The notes under the pieces: model-generated
Told to the model about the DNA's origin: nothing
Database searches by the model: none
Seen by the model: only the letters and a program-made list of their open reading frames with translations
Source: Chlamydomonas sphaeroides
Taxonomy: Eukaryota > Chlorophyta > Chlorophyceae > Chlamydomonadales > Chlamydomonadaceae
DNA: 21,542 nt
Direction of reading: 5' to 3'
Assembly: GCA_001662425.1 (NCBI GenBank)
Contig: BDDC01000133.1
Location: 81,004 to 102,545 of the forward strand
Shown: in pieces, positions 10,017 through 19,800 of the stretch
How positions within the stretch are numbered: position 1 is the stretch's first letter
How the letters are laid out: each line of letters starts with the position of its first letter
Translations under genes and position numbers: made by a program

Positions 10017-10457
10017 CGCCACGAGTATATCCAGTGTCTGCTGTTGACCGTCGTGGTCATGCGAGTCACTTAGTCAAAGTCACTCACGACCGGACGTTAG
10101 GCTCGTGCCCGCTCACGGCTTGTTAAACAGGAGCTACTTGTCATGTCACAGCTGTGAGTAGCGACCTACGAGGCAATTCCGTGAGCGACTGTTAAACTCT
10201 TGCTTTCGAATTGCGAGGCGATGGACGGCCTGGGGCAGAATGCACTGACAAGGACAGAAACCGAATGTTTGGAGGAGTATGACTTTGTCCCGAGGCGGGT
10301 GGATGTGTAGGGTTCGTGTGGGTTTCACGGTGCATGCCACCTGCAGGGGTGTCACGGCGGGGAGCGGCTAGGGCACCCAATACCCGCACCGCCCCCACCG
10401 CTCCTAACATGCCACTGTCCCTGAAGTAGAGTACAGAACTAGAGCCATCGCATCGCC
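10017..10457. promoter_or_regulatory. Divergent intergenic region shared by kinase copy 2 and the SDN-like gene
   Basis: The 441 bases between two divergently oriented ATGs must hold both 5' UTRs and at least the proximal promoters. GC content is lower than in the exons. I see no convincing TATA box at a sensible distance on either strand. The sequence just before the plus-strand ATG (CATCGCCATGGCG) is a strong translation-start context for the nuclease. Short direct words such as AGTCACT near 10062-10082 recur but are not interpretable alone. Confidence 0.6.
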
Positions 10458-13400
10458 ATGGCGCCTAGCAAAGGCGACGGCATTGGCGCCCTGACCACCG
10501 AGCTTCTGGCGTCGCTGGTCAAGGCGGCGCAGCGCGAGCAGTTTGTTGGCACGAAAGGCTCATGGAATGAGTACTTCAAGGCGACGGGCCAGGTCAGAGG
10601 GAGCTGCAATCGAAAGGTCGCATGTCGGCGCCGCCCGACCTTCGCGCCGGCAGGAGTAGCCCAGCTCCAAGTGCTCGCGCAGCTCACTTCCATCACATGA
10701 AGCGGCTCTTGCGTCGCGACGTACTCACCAGCGTGTCGCCAACCCCGCCCCCAACCCCTCTGCAGAAGGGATCCCTCACAGACCCCGCACGGCAGCCGCG
10801 CGAGGTACGCACCTTGGCTCCGTTCACGGATACGAACACGACCCCTGGGGCTTCATGCCCGGGCAGCCACGCACCGCCCAGCACCCGGGGCTCGGGGCTC
10901 GGGGCTCGGCAGGGCTCGGCAGCCGGGCATGTGGCGCGGCGCTGGACCCATCGGAGGCCCCTTCCTGCCTTCGCCTCGCACCTGCGCCGCTGCAGGTCCT
11001 TGAGACATTCGCCGTCGACCTGGCCAGCGCCGAGGGCGACGGCGAGGCGCGCGTGGCTGCTCGCGACTTCGTGAAGCGCTACCTCAAGTGGGCTCGCCGT
11101 GTGCTGAAGGTGGGCTTGGGCACGCCGGGTCCTGACGGGCCGGCACCACCGGGCCCCTTCGCCCGGACCACGGCTCGGGTACACGTGCCGCCCGGCAACA
11201 CCCCGCTGGCAACGCGCCACCGCATGCGCTGAGCTCCTCTTTCGCTGTCGCTTGCCGGCCCGGCCACAGGATGAGGCTAAGGGCCGCGGCGTATTGCCGC
11301 CCGAGCCCCAGCCCCAGCCCCAGGCCCAGCCGCCGCAGCCCCAGCCGCCAGCCGCGGACGCCGCTGCCGCCGCAACCGAGCCCGTGCCGGCAGCGGCGGC
11401 GGTCGCCGCCACCCCTGCCGCCGAGGACGGCGGCAAGGGGCCCAAGGCCAAGAAGCGGCGCGGCGCCGACGCCGGAGCCGCGGAGCCGCAGGCGCCGCTG
11501 CAGCGGCCGACGATCTGGTCGCTCGCGCGCCGTACCCGCGCGCACACAAAGTACGGCTCGTACTACGGCAACCTGCAGTCGTACAACCACGGCTGGGCCC
11601 GGGTCAAGCGGTGAGGCTGTGCGGGCGCCGCCGCCCCCAGAGCACTGCCCCATCGGGTGTGCCCAGCCGCGTGTCGGCGTGGCCAGCCAGGTGGCCTGCG
11701 CAAGCTGCACCCACACCGCCCCCCTCCTGGGACGCTTCCAGCGTTGGGCCCGGGCTTACGCTCGGAGATGCGCAACTAGGCTCAGAATCCCATGGTATAG
11801 CCCCCGTCCTGACCTGCGGTGTCGCCTGCGTCACCTGCCTCACCTGCTGTTCGCGTGCCGCCGACTGGCCCCGCCGGACCCAGGCACGCGCTGAGCGCGG
11901 AGGTGCGGCCCCGGCTGCTGGCGCTGGACTGCGAGATGTGTGCCACGGAGGAGAACGAGTGAGCTGCGGGCTGTGGGCGGGAGGGCTGCGGCCGCATGGT
12001 GCAGGGAGGGCTGCGGCCGCATGGTGCAGGGCTCGGAGCGCTCGCAGCGCCGCTGTGGAGCATGCGGGGTTAGAGCAGAGGCGGAGCGGAGCGCCGAGCG
12101 GCGGCTGCCGGCTCGCGTCCTTGCTACGCCCGGCGCGCCGCCGTGCTGGCCGTGCGCTCACCCCTTCGGCGGTCCCTGCGGCGCCGCCGACCGCAGGTCG
12201 GCGCTGCTGGGCGTGTGCGTTGTGGACGAGTGGGGCGAGGTGCGGCGGGGCCGGGGGCGCCGTAGCGGGTTCCACTGCAACAGGGGCCGGCTCGTTCAGC
12301 AGGGCGGCGAGGTCGGGGTCGGCGGCCAGGCACCGGCGCCTGCTGCCGCCCCATCCATGCCCAGCATGTTGTTGCGGCGCCGCACCCCTGCCCTGCCGTC
12401 AGGTGGTCTACCGCCAGCTGGTGCGGCCGGACGGGAGGATCAAGGACCTGCGCACCGCGCTCACAGGTGCGGCCGTGTGTTGGGGCCGAGCGCGGTGCCG
12501 CCGCGACCGTGCTCGAGCCAAGCCGCGTGCTGGCATGCCGGGAGCGGGCTGCTGTGCTCGCGTGCACGACTCGCCACGTGTCGTTGTGCTGATGCAGCTA
12601 AAACCCCTGGCCCGGCAGGCGTCACGGAGGCCGACCTGGCCGGCGTGACCGTCACCGCCAAAGACGCGCAGCGCGCCGTGCGGCGGCTGCTCGAGGGCCG
12701 CGACGCGGACGGCGGCGACAGCGGGGAGGACGAGGACGAGGAGGACGGCGCCGCGGCGCGGCGGCGGAGCGGCGCCGCCGCCTCGGCCAGCCGCGGCGGG
12801 GCCGCGGGCGGGGCGCAGCGGCCCGTGGTTCTTGTCGGCCACGCGCTGTACCACGACCTGACGGCGCTGCGCATCGACCACCAGCCCATCATTGACACCA
12901 GCCTCGTCTTCTCGTTCAAGTGCGGCGCGGCGGGCGGGTGCCCTATGGCGGCGCTCATGCTGGGATCCCTGGCGGCCGGGGGCGTGGCCGGGGCAAGGCG
13001 CCGCAGGGCCTGCCGCTCGGGCACAGCCCAAGCGCGTGGTACTGAGGTCAGCGGAGACCGCCCGAGGGCTTCCGGCTCCCGCGCCCACCGTCATGTGCGC
13101 CGCCGTCGTCCGTGCCGCGCAGGGGACTGCCCGACTGCATCCCCGGCCTCAAGGACCTGGCCACGGCCCTGCTGGCGCAGGTAGGCCAGCGGCGGGCCGG
13201 GGCAGGGGCCCGGACAGAGGTTGGCACCAGGCCTGTCAAGCTTAGCGCCAAGGGCCGCAGCGGTGGCGGGGACTACACGGCCGGAGGGGCTGGCTGCCAC
13301 TTGCAGGGGCCGGGGTAAACACAGCAGCACTGGCGCAGCGCTGACCCGCTTGTGCTTGCTGGTGTCGCGGCTCGGCCTGTGCCGCGGCGCAGGACATGCG

Positions 13401-15342
13401 CGGCGGTGGCGGCGGCGTGCACGACTCGCAGGAGGACGCGGCCGTGACCATGCGGGTGAGCTGGTGGGAGGGCAGCTGTCGCGCTGCGGCGGTGGCGGCG
13501 GCAGCGCGGGGTGGCATGGTTCGGGTAGCCCGTGTGCCTTGCTGCCGCCTTCGGGGCCACAGCCGTCGTGCTGGGGCGGGCCACCAGCGGCCAGGCGGCC
13601 TGGCCTTGCCGCGGCAGGGCTCTGCACGGTGCTGGCGGCAGGACTGCGGGCCGTGGGGCGCTCCAGCCCGCGCGCCGTGTTGCCCGCACGTGGGTGTTCG
13701 CTGCCCATACCTCCTGCCTGCTGTTGCAGTCGCGCCCGCCGCCTGCGCCTCCGCACCGCCTCGCCCCCGTGCTGCCTGACAACACCGCCGCCCTCCGCCC
13801 CTGCTGCTGATGCGGCTTGCCCGCAACCCCAGCTGGTGATGCGCGAGCTGCAGATGGGCCGGCCCACGGCTGCCATGGACCCGCCCAACTACAAGGTGTC
13901 GCCCGCGGAGCAGGTGCGGTCGGGGCGGGGCGGCAGCGGGAAGAACGCATCACGCGGATCTCCCGGGCCAGCAGCTTGGGCTGGTGTCGGCACCTGCGTA
14001 TGGGAAGCGCAGCCCCAGCCGCAGGCGCAGCGCGCGCCTGGATGCCCCGGCTGCTGCGGTGGCAGCTTTGCAGCGACCTGCCTCTGAAGGCTGCTGCTGA
14101 GCGAGATGGTCGCAACCCCGCCCCGCGTTGGGCCCGGGCTTACGCTCGGAGGTTTGCAACAGGTTTGTTACTCACATGGTCCATCCTTGCCCCGTCAGGC
14201 CAAGCTGCTGGTGCACTCGCTGCCGGCAGACGCCAGCGAGGAGGCGCTGCGGGCCATGTTCGCGGCTGTGTCCGCGCCGGCGCCGCTGTCGTTCGAGGGC
14301 GACTTCGCCGACCGCAAGGTGGGTCGGCTTCGACTCAGAGTCCCTGACCAAGCCACAGCCAAGACACAAGCTGCGAAGGCCATGCATTTCGATGTCATCT
14401 CCGATGCTGGGACGCCCGCGCGGTGCGATGAACGCCTTCTCACCCGCCGCCCAGGTCCTGGCCGTGTTCAAGCACGCCACGGACGCCAACGCCGCCTTCT
14501 CCAAGCTGCCGGGCCAGCAGCACAAGGACTCTCTGGGGCGCTACTGGCGCGAGGTGAGCGCGGGGGGTGCCGCCACCGAGTCCGGGGCCCCAAGCTACAT
14601 ACCGACACCTTGAGGCCGCGCTTTGCAGTACGACGCTTCTCTTGTGCCGTACGCCGTACCGCAGGCCCAGGTGGACACGGCGGGCGCCAAGTGCAAGGTG
14701 CGCAAGATGTGCGCCCACAACGGCATGGCGTACGGCACCACGGAGGCGCGGGCGCCGGCGGCGCCGCGCGGCGCCGCCGCGGGCGCTAAGCGCACGCGCA
14801 ACGGCAACAAGCCCGGGGCCAAGCAGGGCGGCGGCGCCAAGCAGGGAGCCGCCGGCGGCAAGCGGGCTGGCGCGGGCGGCGAGGGGCGGCAGGCCAAGCG
14901 GCAGAAGCGGCAGCCGGGTGGTGGCGACGGCAAGGAGAAGGACCCGGTCAAGGAGGCGGGCAAGGCGGCTGGCGGCGGCGCGAAGGAGGGCGGCAAGCCA
15001 GGCAAGGCCAAGGGCAAGCGCGGAGGACCGGCGGCGGAGGGGGCGGAGGCCGGGAAGGGCAAGGAGGAGAAGGCCGCTGCGCAGGCGGGCGAGGCGAAGG
15101 AGGTGAAGGCCAAGGCCGCGGCGGAGCCGGTGGAGGGGCAGAAGCCGACTAGCGACGGTGCCGAGGCGGAGGCGCCGCGGGAAAAGAAGGAGAAAAAGGA
15201 GAAGAAGGGCAAGAAGGAGGCGACGGAGGACAAGGAGCGCGGCCCAGAGGCGGGGGCGGGAGGCGGCGAGGCGGGCACGGAGGCGGGGGACAAAGCAGAC
15301 AAGAAGGCGCGTAAAAAGGCGCGCAAGGCCGAGGCCGAGTAA
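10458..15342 (+). CDS. SDN: SDN/REXO-type DEDDh 3'-5' exonuclease with RRM and Lys-rich tail
   Basis: Exons: 10458-10592, 10766-10804, 10996-11109, 11270-11610, 11884-11958, 12197-12239, 12403-12466, 12619-12919, 13123-13180, 13393-13455, 13833-13913, 14199-14318, 14455-14553, 14629-15342; 748 residues. Residues 1-96 resemble the SDN N-terminal region (GSWNEYF, LTDPARQPREVL). A Pro/Gln/Ala linker holds a KAKKRR nuclear-signal candidate. The exonuclease domain shows ALDCEM (Asp225, Glu227), GHALYHDL (Asp350) and HDSQED (His400, Asp405), so all DEDDh residues are present. An acidic/Arg insert (about 299-338) splits it. KLLVHSLP opens an RRM-like fold (439-500). The last 237 residues are Lys/Ala/Gly-rich. 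Plant SDN proteins shorten single-stranded small RNAs including miRNAs; animal REXO proteins trim other RNAs. The domain order favours SDN, but the substrate here is inferred. The longest introns are 13456-13832, 13914-14198 and 11611-11883. Confidence 0.92.
11741..11767. repeat. 27-base repeat, copy A, in SDN-like intron 4
   Basis: This segment of intron 11611-11883 is identical over 27 bases to 14125-14151 in another intron of the same gene, with weaker similarity continuing about 25 bases downstream. Key bases: GCGTTGGGCCCGGGCTTACG at the start. Confidence 0.9.
11979..12028. repeat. Tandem duplication of a 25-base unit in SDN-like intron 5
   Basis: Two identical 25-base units, 11979-12003 and 12004-12028, each containing a NotI-type GCGGCCGC core, lie in intron 11959-12196. 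It is probably a recent slippage duplication. Confidence 0.9.
14125..14151. repeat. 27-base repeat, copy B, in SDN-like intron 11
   Basis: Identical to 11741-11767. It lies in intron 13914-14198, about 47 bases before its 3' splice site, whereas copy A is about 116 bases before its own. Same orientation in both. Confidence 0.9.
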
Positions 15343-15951
15343 GCTAGCTGTAGTGAGGGTGGAGCCGCTGCGCTGCGGATGGCGTTGGCGCCGTGAGGTT
15401 GTCTTGCCGGTTGGTTGGGCCCGACGGAGGACTGGCTACGTGCCTGCTGGGTTGCCAGGCTGGATATAACTGACAATGCGAGCAACGGGAATCGATCGAC
15501 ATGGGTACAGGTAGCCGGCGGCGTGGGCCAGTCTGCATCGGACTTCAGGTGCCGGGTTGCAGCAGTGTCGTCATGTTGTCCGCTGGCTGTGACATGAACG
15601 CTGTGATGCAAGAAAAGTGCTCGTGACAACAGGGGTACAACTTGTACTCTGCTGGCTGACATACCTGTGCTGTGCCCACTGACTCGCGCTGCCAGGACAT
15701 GCTACGACAACGAGGGTCGGAGCTGCCCAGCAGCAGTCGTCTGCAGGCTTTCAACCCGCCAGCCAGCCATGCTCGCCCCCACCACACCACGTCCCCTGCA
15801 GTGCATCAGGCCAAGAAGAGGCCGAGACGATGCAAGTAAAAAAAGAATCCCCCCAATTTATCCCTCACAATCTCCAAGAATATCCACACACGATGACAGC
15901 GCCCCCAGCGGCGGAGGGGCTGCCCACAACTAACAGGACCCAGCCCATACA

Positions 15952-15989
15952 TGGGGCAACCCAGGGGAGACCGCTCCCCTGGGGCAACC
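15952..15989. repeat. Perfect 9-base hairpin framed by 10-base direct repeats
   Basis: Arms CCAGGGGAG (15961-15969) and CTCCCCTGG (15974-15982) flank a four-base loop. TGGGGCAACC occurs on both sides at 15952-15961 and 15980-15989. It could be an RNA stem in a 3' UTR or the scar of a small insertion; the sequence does not decide. Confidence 0.85.
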
Positions 15990-16754
15990 GCTGTTGCTTG
16001 GGCCAGGAGGAACGAAGCCTCCTGGATTAAGCATGCCGAGTTTCAGAGCAGGCCAGCGGCAAAACAGGTACACGAGCATCGCGCCCGCTTTGGCGGGGTC
16101 TTGCGACGACAGGTGTGTACAAGTACAGCGCACGGTACGGCAGGTATGTAGGATCCAACCGCCAACCGCCAACGTACGTACGACCAACAGCTGTAGTTAT
16201 GCGACGCACAAGCCATGCGTTGGCTGGCGCCGGCCAAAAGTCAAGTACATACGTACTGCCCGTGACAGGGCTGCTAGAGGCTAGAGCGCTAGACCGAGGC
16301 CAACATAAGCTACCAAGCCTAGTGCTAGGGAGTGCTGAAAGTGATGAATAAGCAAGGCCAGCGCACGGCATATGAATACCCCCAACAACGAACGTCACCG
16401 CACGGCCTTCTGCCGCGGGCAGCTACCATGACCTCGCTCGTCTCATGCCAGGGGCTACTACTGCCCTGCCGAAGACCTAGCAAGCTAGCGAGTATTAACG
16501 ACGCGTGATGAGGTGTATGTGCGCGCAAGGCGTGTGGCGTGAATGAACGAATCCAGCGGACACACACGTACTGCACCCGTACTGAATCCCCCAGAGTAGC
16601 GGCACCTCGCTCAGTACACGCCACGGCATCACCACACCACATCATTGGCCCCCACACGTACCGCTACGAGGGGGTACCCAAATAATCCTACTGCTAGACA
16701 CCCAGATTCTTCGCCACACCTACATATCATCGCACGCACGCAAGTCAAACAGCC

Positions 16755-16784
16755 CGTGCTAGCTCCACACACACGCCTAGCACG
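16755..16784. repeat. 8-base inverted repeat in the 3' flank of the Pro-rich gene
   Basis: CGTGCTAG (16755-16762) and CTAGCACG (16777-16784) enclose a 14-base loop, 70-99 bases beyond the stop codon of the minus-strand gene, so it would be in its 3' UTR. The stem is short. Confidence 0.7.
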
Positions 16785-16853
16785 TCATGTGCTGGCTGGA
16801 CGCCGCGCGCACATCCACTACGGTACGAGGGAAGCAACGGGAACAAAAGCAAG

Positions 16854-19800
16854 CTACGGCGTGCCGGCGGCCGACGCGAACGCCATCCGCGGCGACTGGC
16901 CGGGCCGCGGGCACGGCGAGGCGTCGGCCCGCTGCGTCCTGACCGACCGCTGCCGCGGCGACACGCCCGGCCGCGGCGACAGGCCCCGCAGCGGCGAGGC
17001 GTCGGCCCGCTGCGCCAGGTTCGACCTCGGCCTCGGCGACGTGCCTGGCCGCGGCGAGGTCCCACGGTGCGGCGACATGCCCGGCAGCGGCGAGTCCTCG
17101 GCCAGCGAGGAGGCGCCCGAGCGCGGCCGCGGCGAGCGGCCCGGCCGCGGCGACAGGCCCGGCCGCAGCAGCAGCGGCCGCGGCGCCGGCGGCATGGCCC
17201 AGGGCCAGGGCTCCTCCGCTGGCGTGGACCAATCCTGGATCTCGGGCTCCGGCGGGATCAGCGGCGGCGGCGGCAGCGGCCGGATCCGGTTGGAACCGGT
17301 GGCGGACCTGGCGGCGCCGGCCGGCCGCTCGCCGGGCTGCGAGTCCGGCGCCGGCGCGGCGGTGCTGTCGGCGCCGTCGGCGCCGCCGGGCGCCGGCGCC
17401 ACGTGCTGCCGCTGCCGGCGGCGGCGCACGATGATGGCGGCGGCGGCGAGCGCCGCCAGGGCCGCCACGGCGGCGGCGACGGCGATGCCGGCGATGAGGC
17501 CGGCGCCAGGGCCGGAGCGGTGGGCGGCGGGCGGCAGGGCTGGGCCGGCGGCGTCGGGCTGGCTGGGGCCGCGGCCCGGCTCGGGGCTGGCTTCGGGCGT
17601 GGCGCCGCGAGTGGGCCCATCGTCGCCAGTGGGAACCGGCGCGGCCTGCGGCAGGGCGACGTTGATAGCGGCGGGAGGGCTCGGGGGCCGAGCGCCGGAG
17701 CCGCCGGCCCTGGGGTTGGAGGGGCGGAGGGCCGCATGGATGGGCAGGGAAAAACGTCAGGCGGCGGCGGACAGAAACAGCAGGGCCCGTCCTCTCTGTG
17801 CATCTACGCATCAAAGGCTATGCAGCCGCGGTATCACTCACGCAGCGGCCCGGAAGTCCGCGAGGCTAATGGCACCGCTGCCCAGCGCCGCCGCCAGCGC
17901 CGCCAGCGCCGCCGTGTCGCCCGCCGCGCGGTTGGTCGCCGCCAGCGCCGCCCTGAGGCTCGCCAGGTTGATGGACTGGCCGCTGCGCAGCGCCGCCAGC
18001 ACCGCCCGCATCTGCGTGCCGTGAGGGCCACAGCACCAGGCAGGCCTCAGCGTCTACAACAGCAACGCTGCATGTAGCCAGTGCGCTAGTTGCCCCATCT
18101 ATGTACGCAGTATGGGCGTGCCGGGAGCAAGGCCCACACGCCGACACACAACACACACCTGCGCCGCGATGGCCGCGTTGGCGGCCGCCGCCGCTGCAGC
18201 CAGCGCCGTCAGCTCCGCCTCCACCTCGCTGAACGACAGCGCCGGCGCAGCCTGCTGCAGCCCGCGGCGGCGGCGGCGACCGTCGGCGGCTGCGGCGGCA
18301 GCGGGGCCGGTCACCGGCAGCAGCCGCTCGAGCGTGCGGCGGTAGAGGAGCAGCAGCTCGGCAGTGGAAGCGGTGTCGAGGGTGGCGCCGGCGGCAAGGC
18401 GCTCGTCGAGCAGGGCGGCGGCGGCCGCCAGGGCGGCGCCGGCGGCTGTGCCGGGCGGCACAGCCAGGCCGGCGGCGGAGAGCTTGGGCGCCAGGAAGGC
18501 CACCCCCAGCATGAAGGCCGCCTGCGGGAGGAGGTGGGCGGTGCGGCACGGTGTCAGCGGTGCGGTACGGTATCAGCGGCACGGCGTGGGCAGCACGGCG
18601 CAACAGCTACGCGGGTCCAAGCACACCAGGCCCCATCCCTGCTGCGCAGCGCGCAGGGCCCAGCGCTGCCCACCACCCTACCTGCAGGCCGCCTCCGCCC
18701 ATGGCAAGCAGCACGCCCCGCGCGATGACCGCGTAGCGCTCGGGGTCGGTCTCCTCCGCACTGTGGCGCGGCGGGGCGCGGCACGCGGGTTCAGGCACCT
18801 CGGGGCAGCCAACTGCCCGGCGTGCACTGCGGCGCGCCGCTGACCTAACTGCCCGCTTCGTTACCACCGCACTCCTAGCGGCCGCACCTGAAGTAGTAAA
18901 AGTCAAAGGTCGCCAGGTCTGTCACCAGGTCCGACGGCACACCTAGCGCGACGGCGTAGCTGTGGAGGCGCAGGGCGGCGGGAGCTGGGTCAGCAGGCGG
19001 GTTGCGACAGCCTCCGTCGTCGCACCGCCTCACGGCACCCTCCTGGTTTGCGACGATGCGGAGGGTGCCTTGAGGCGGTGCGACGACGGAGGCTGCTGGC
19101 TTGTGGCGTCGCGCCTCCCCCGCAGCTAGCCGCGTGCGCTCCTGCCACACGCCCAGCGGCCCGCCACTCACTCCGCCACGGTCTGGCGGAAGCGCTCCCG
19201 CGCCGCGTCGCGGCCGGCGGCGCCGTCGCCTGCGGCGGCGGCCGTCGCCGCCGAGGCCGCCGCGATGGACGAGTAGATGTGGACCACCACCAGCGCATCA
19301 TCGCTGCCATCGTTACCAGCTGCTGAGGATGAGGATGCTTCTGCTGCTGCTGCTGCTGTGCTACTGGCTCCAGATAGCAGCACCTGATAGGCCCTAGTCT
19401 GCAGCAGGCTGTCGGGTAGCTCCACATCGGCGCCCGTGTCGCGGCAGGTTGGTGACGACGCGGTGCCGGCCACGGCTGTGACGCGCGCGTCGCCGGGCGT
19501 CAGGGGCCTGCAGGGGGCAGGTGCGGGCGGAGAAGGACGGCCGGGGCGCCAGCGCGGTCAAGCAGGCAGGCATTCGTTCCCTTCGCCACCCAGATGCCGT
19601 AGTGCGTTATGCGGCATCGTGCGAGGGACTGCAAGGCATGAGTCAGGCGGGCGGTGAGGACCCACGCACGCACCCGAAGCGCCCCGAGCCGTCCACGGGC
19701 AGCAGCAGCGGCTCCCTGTCCAGCCCCGCCTCCTGCAGGCGCGCGGTGCACACGACGGGCCCAATCCCAAACACGCGGCCGCGCAGCTGCCTAGCCACTG

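Larger units (their letters stand above)
15343..16853. other. Convergent intergenic region (3' flanks of SDN-like and Pro-rich genes)
   Basis: About 1.5 kb between two converging stop codons, visibly lower in GC than the genes. It must contain both 3' UTRs. I found no exon chain with sensible splice sites, no RNA gene, and by eye no TGTAA word in the sense direction of either gene. An A-rich stretch lies at 15837-15846. It holds small inverted repeats (15961-15982, 16755-16784), a 13-base near-palindrome at 15634-15646, and scattered CTAG and GTAC words between about 16160 and 16500. Confidence 0.65.

Noticed and set aside
10017..10022. Upstream start for kinase copy 2 at 10022
   Set aside because: The triplet is GTG, not ATG; the in-frame ATG at 10016 aligns with the start of copy 1. 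The same reasoning excludes a GTG at 3956 for copy 1.
10693..11547. 284-codon minus-strand frame over the SDN-like gene
   Set aside because: It is antisense to well-supported exons and has a low-complexity G/A/R composition typical of shadow frames.
11611..13184. Long overlapping plus-strand frames of 345 and 414 codons
   Set aside because: They cross several introns of the SDN-like gene. Only the spliced product joins the ALDCEM, GHAL and HDS exonuclease motifs in one frame.
15343..16853. TGTAA polyadenylation signal for the convergent genes
   Set aside because: Searched by eye in both sense directions and not found, so no poly(A) site is annotated. A miss by eye is possible.
16645..18024. 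459-codon plus-strand open frame
   Set aside because: It is antisense to the transmembrane and tail exons of the Pro-rich gene. Its composition is that of the complement of GC-rich coding DNA, and no motif is recognisable.
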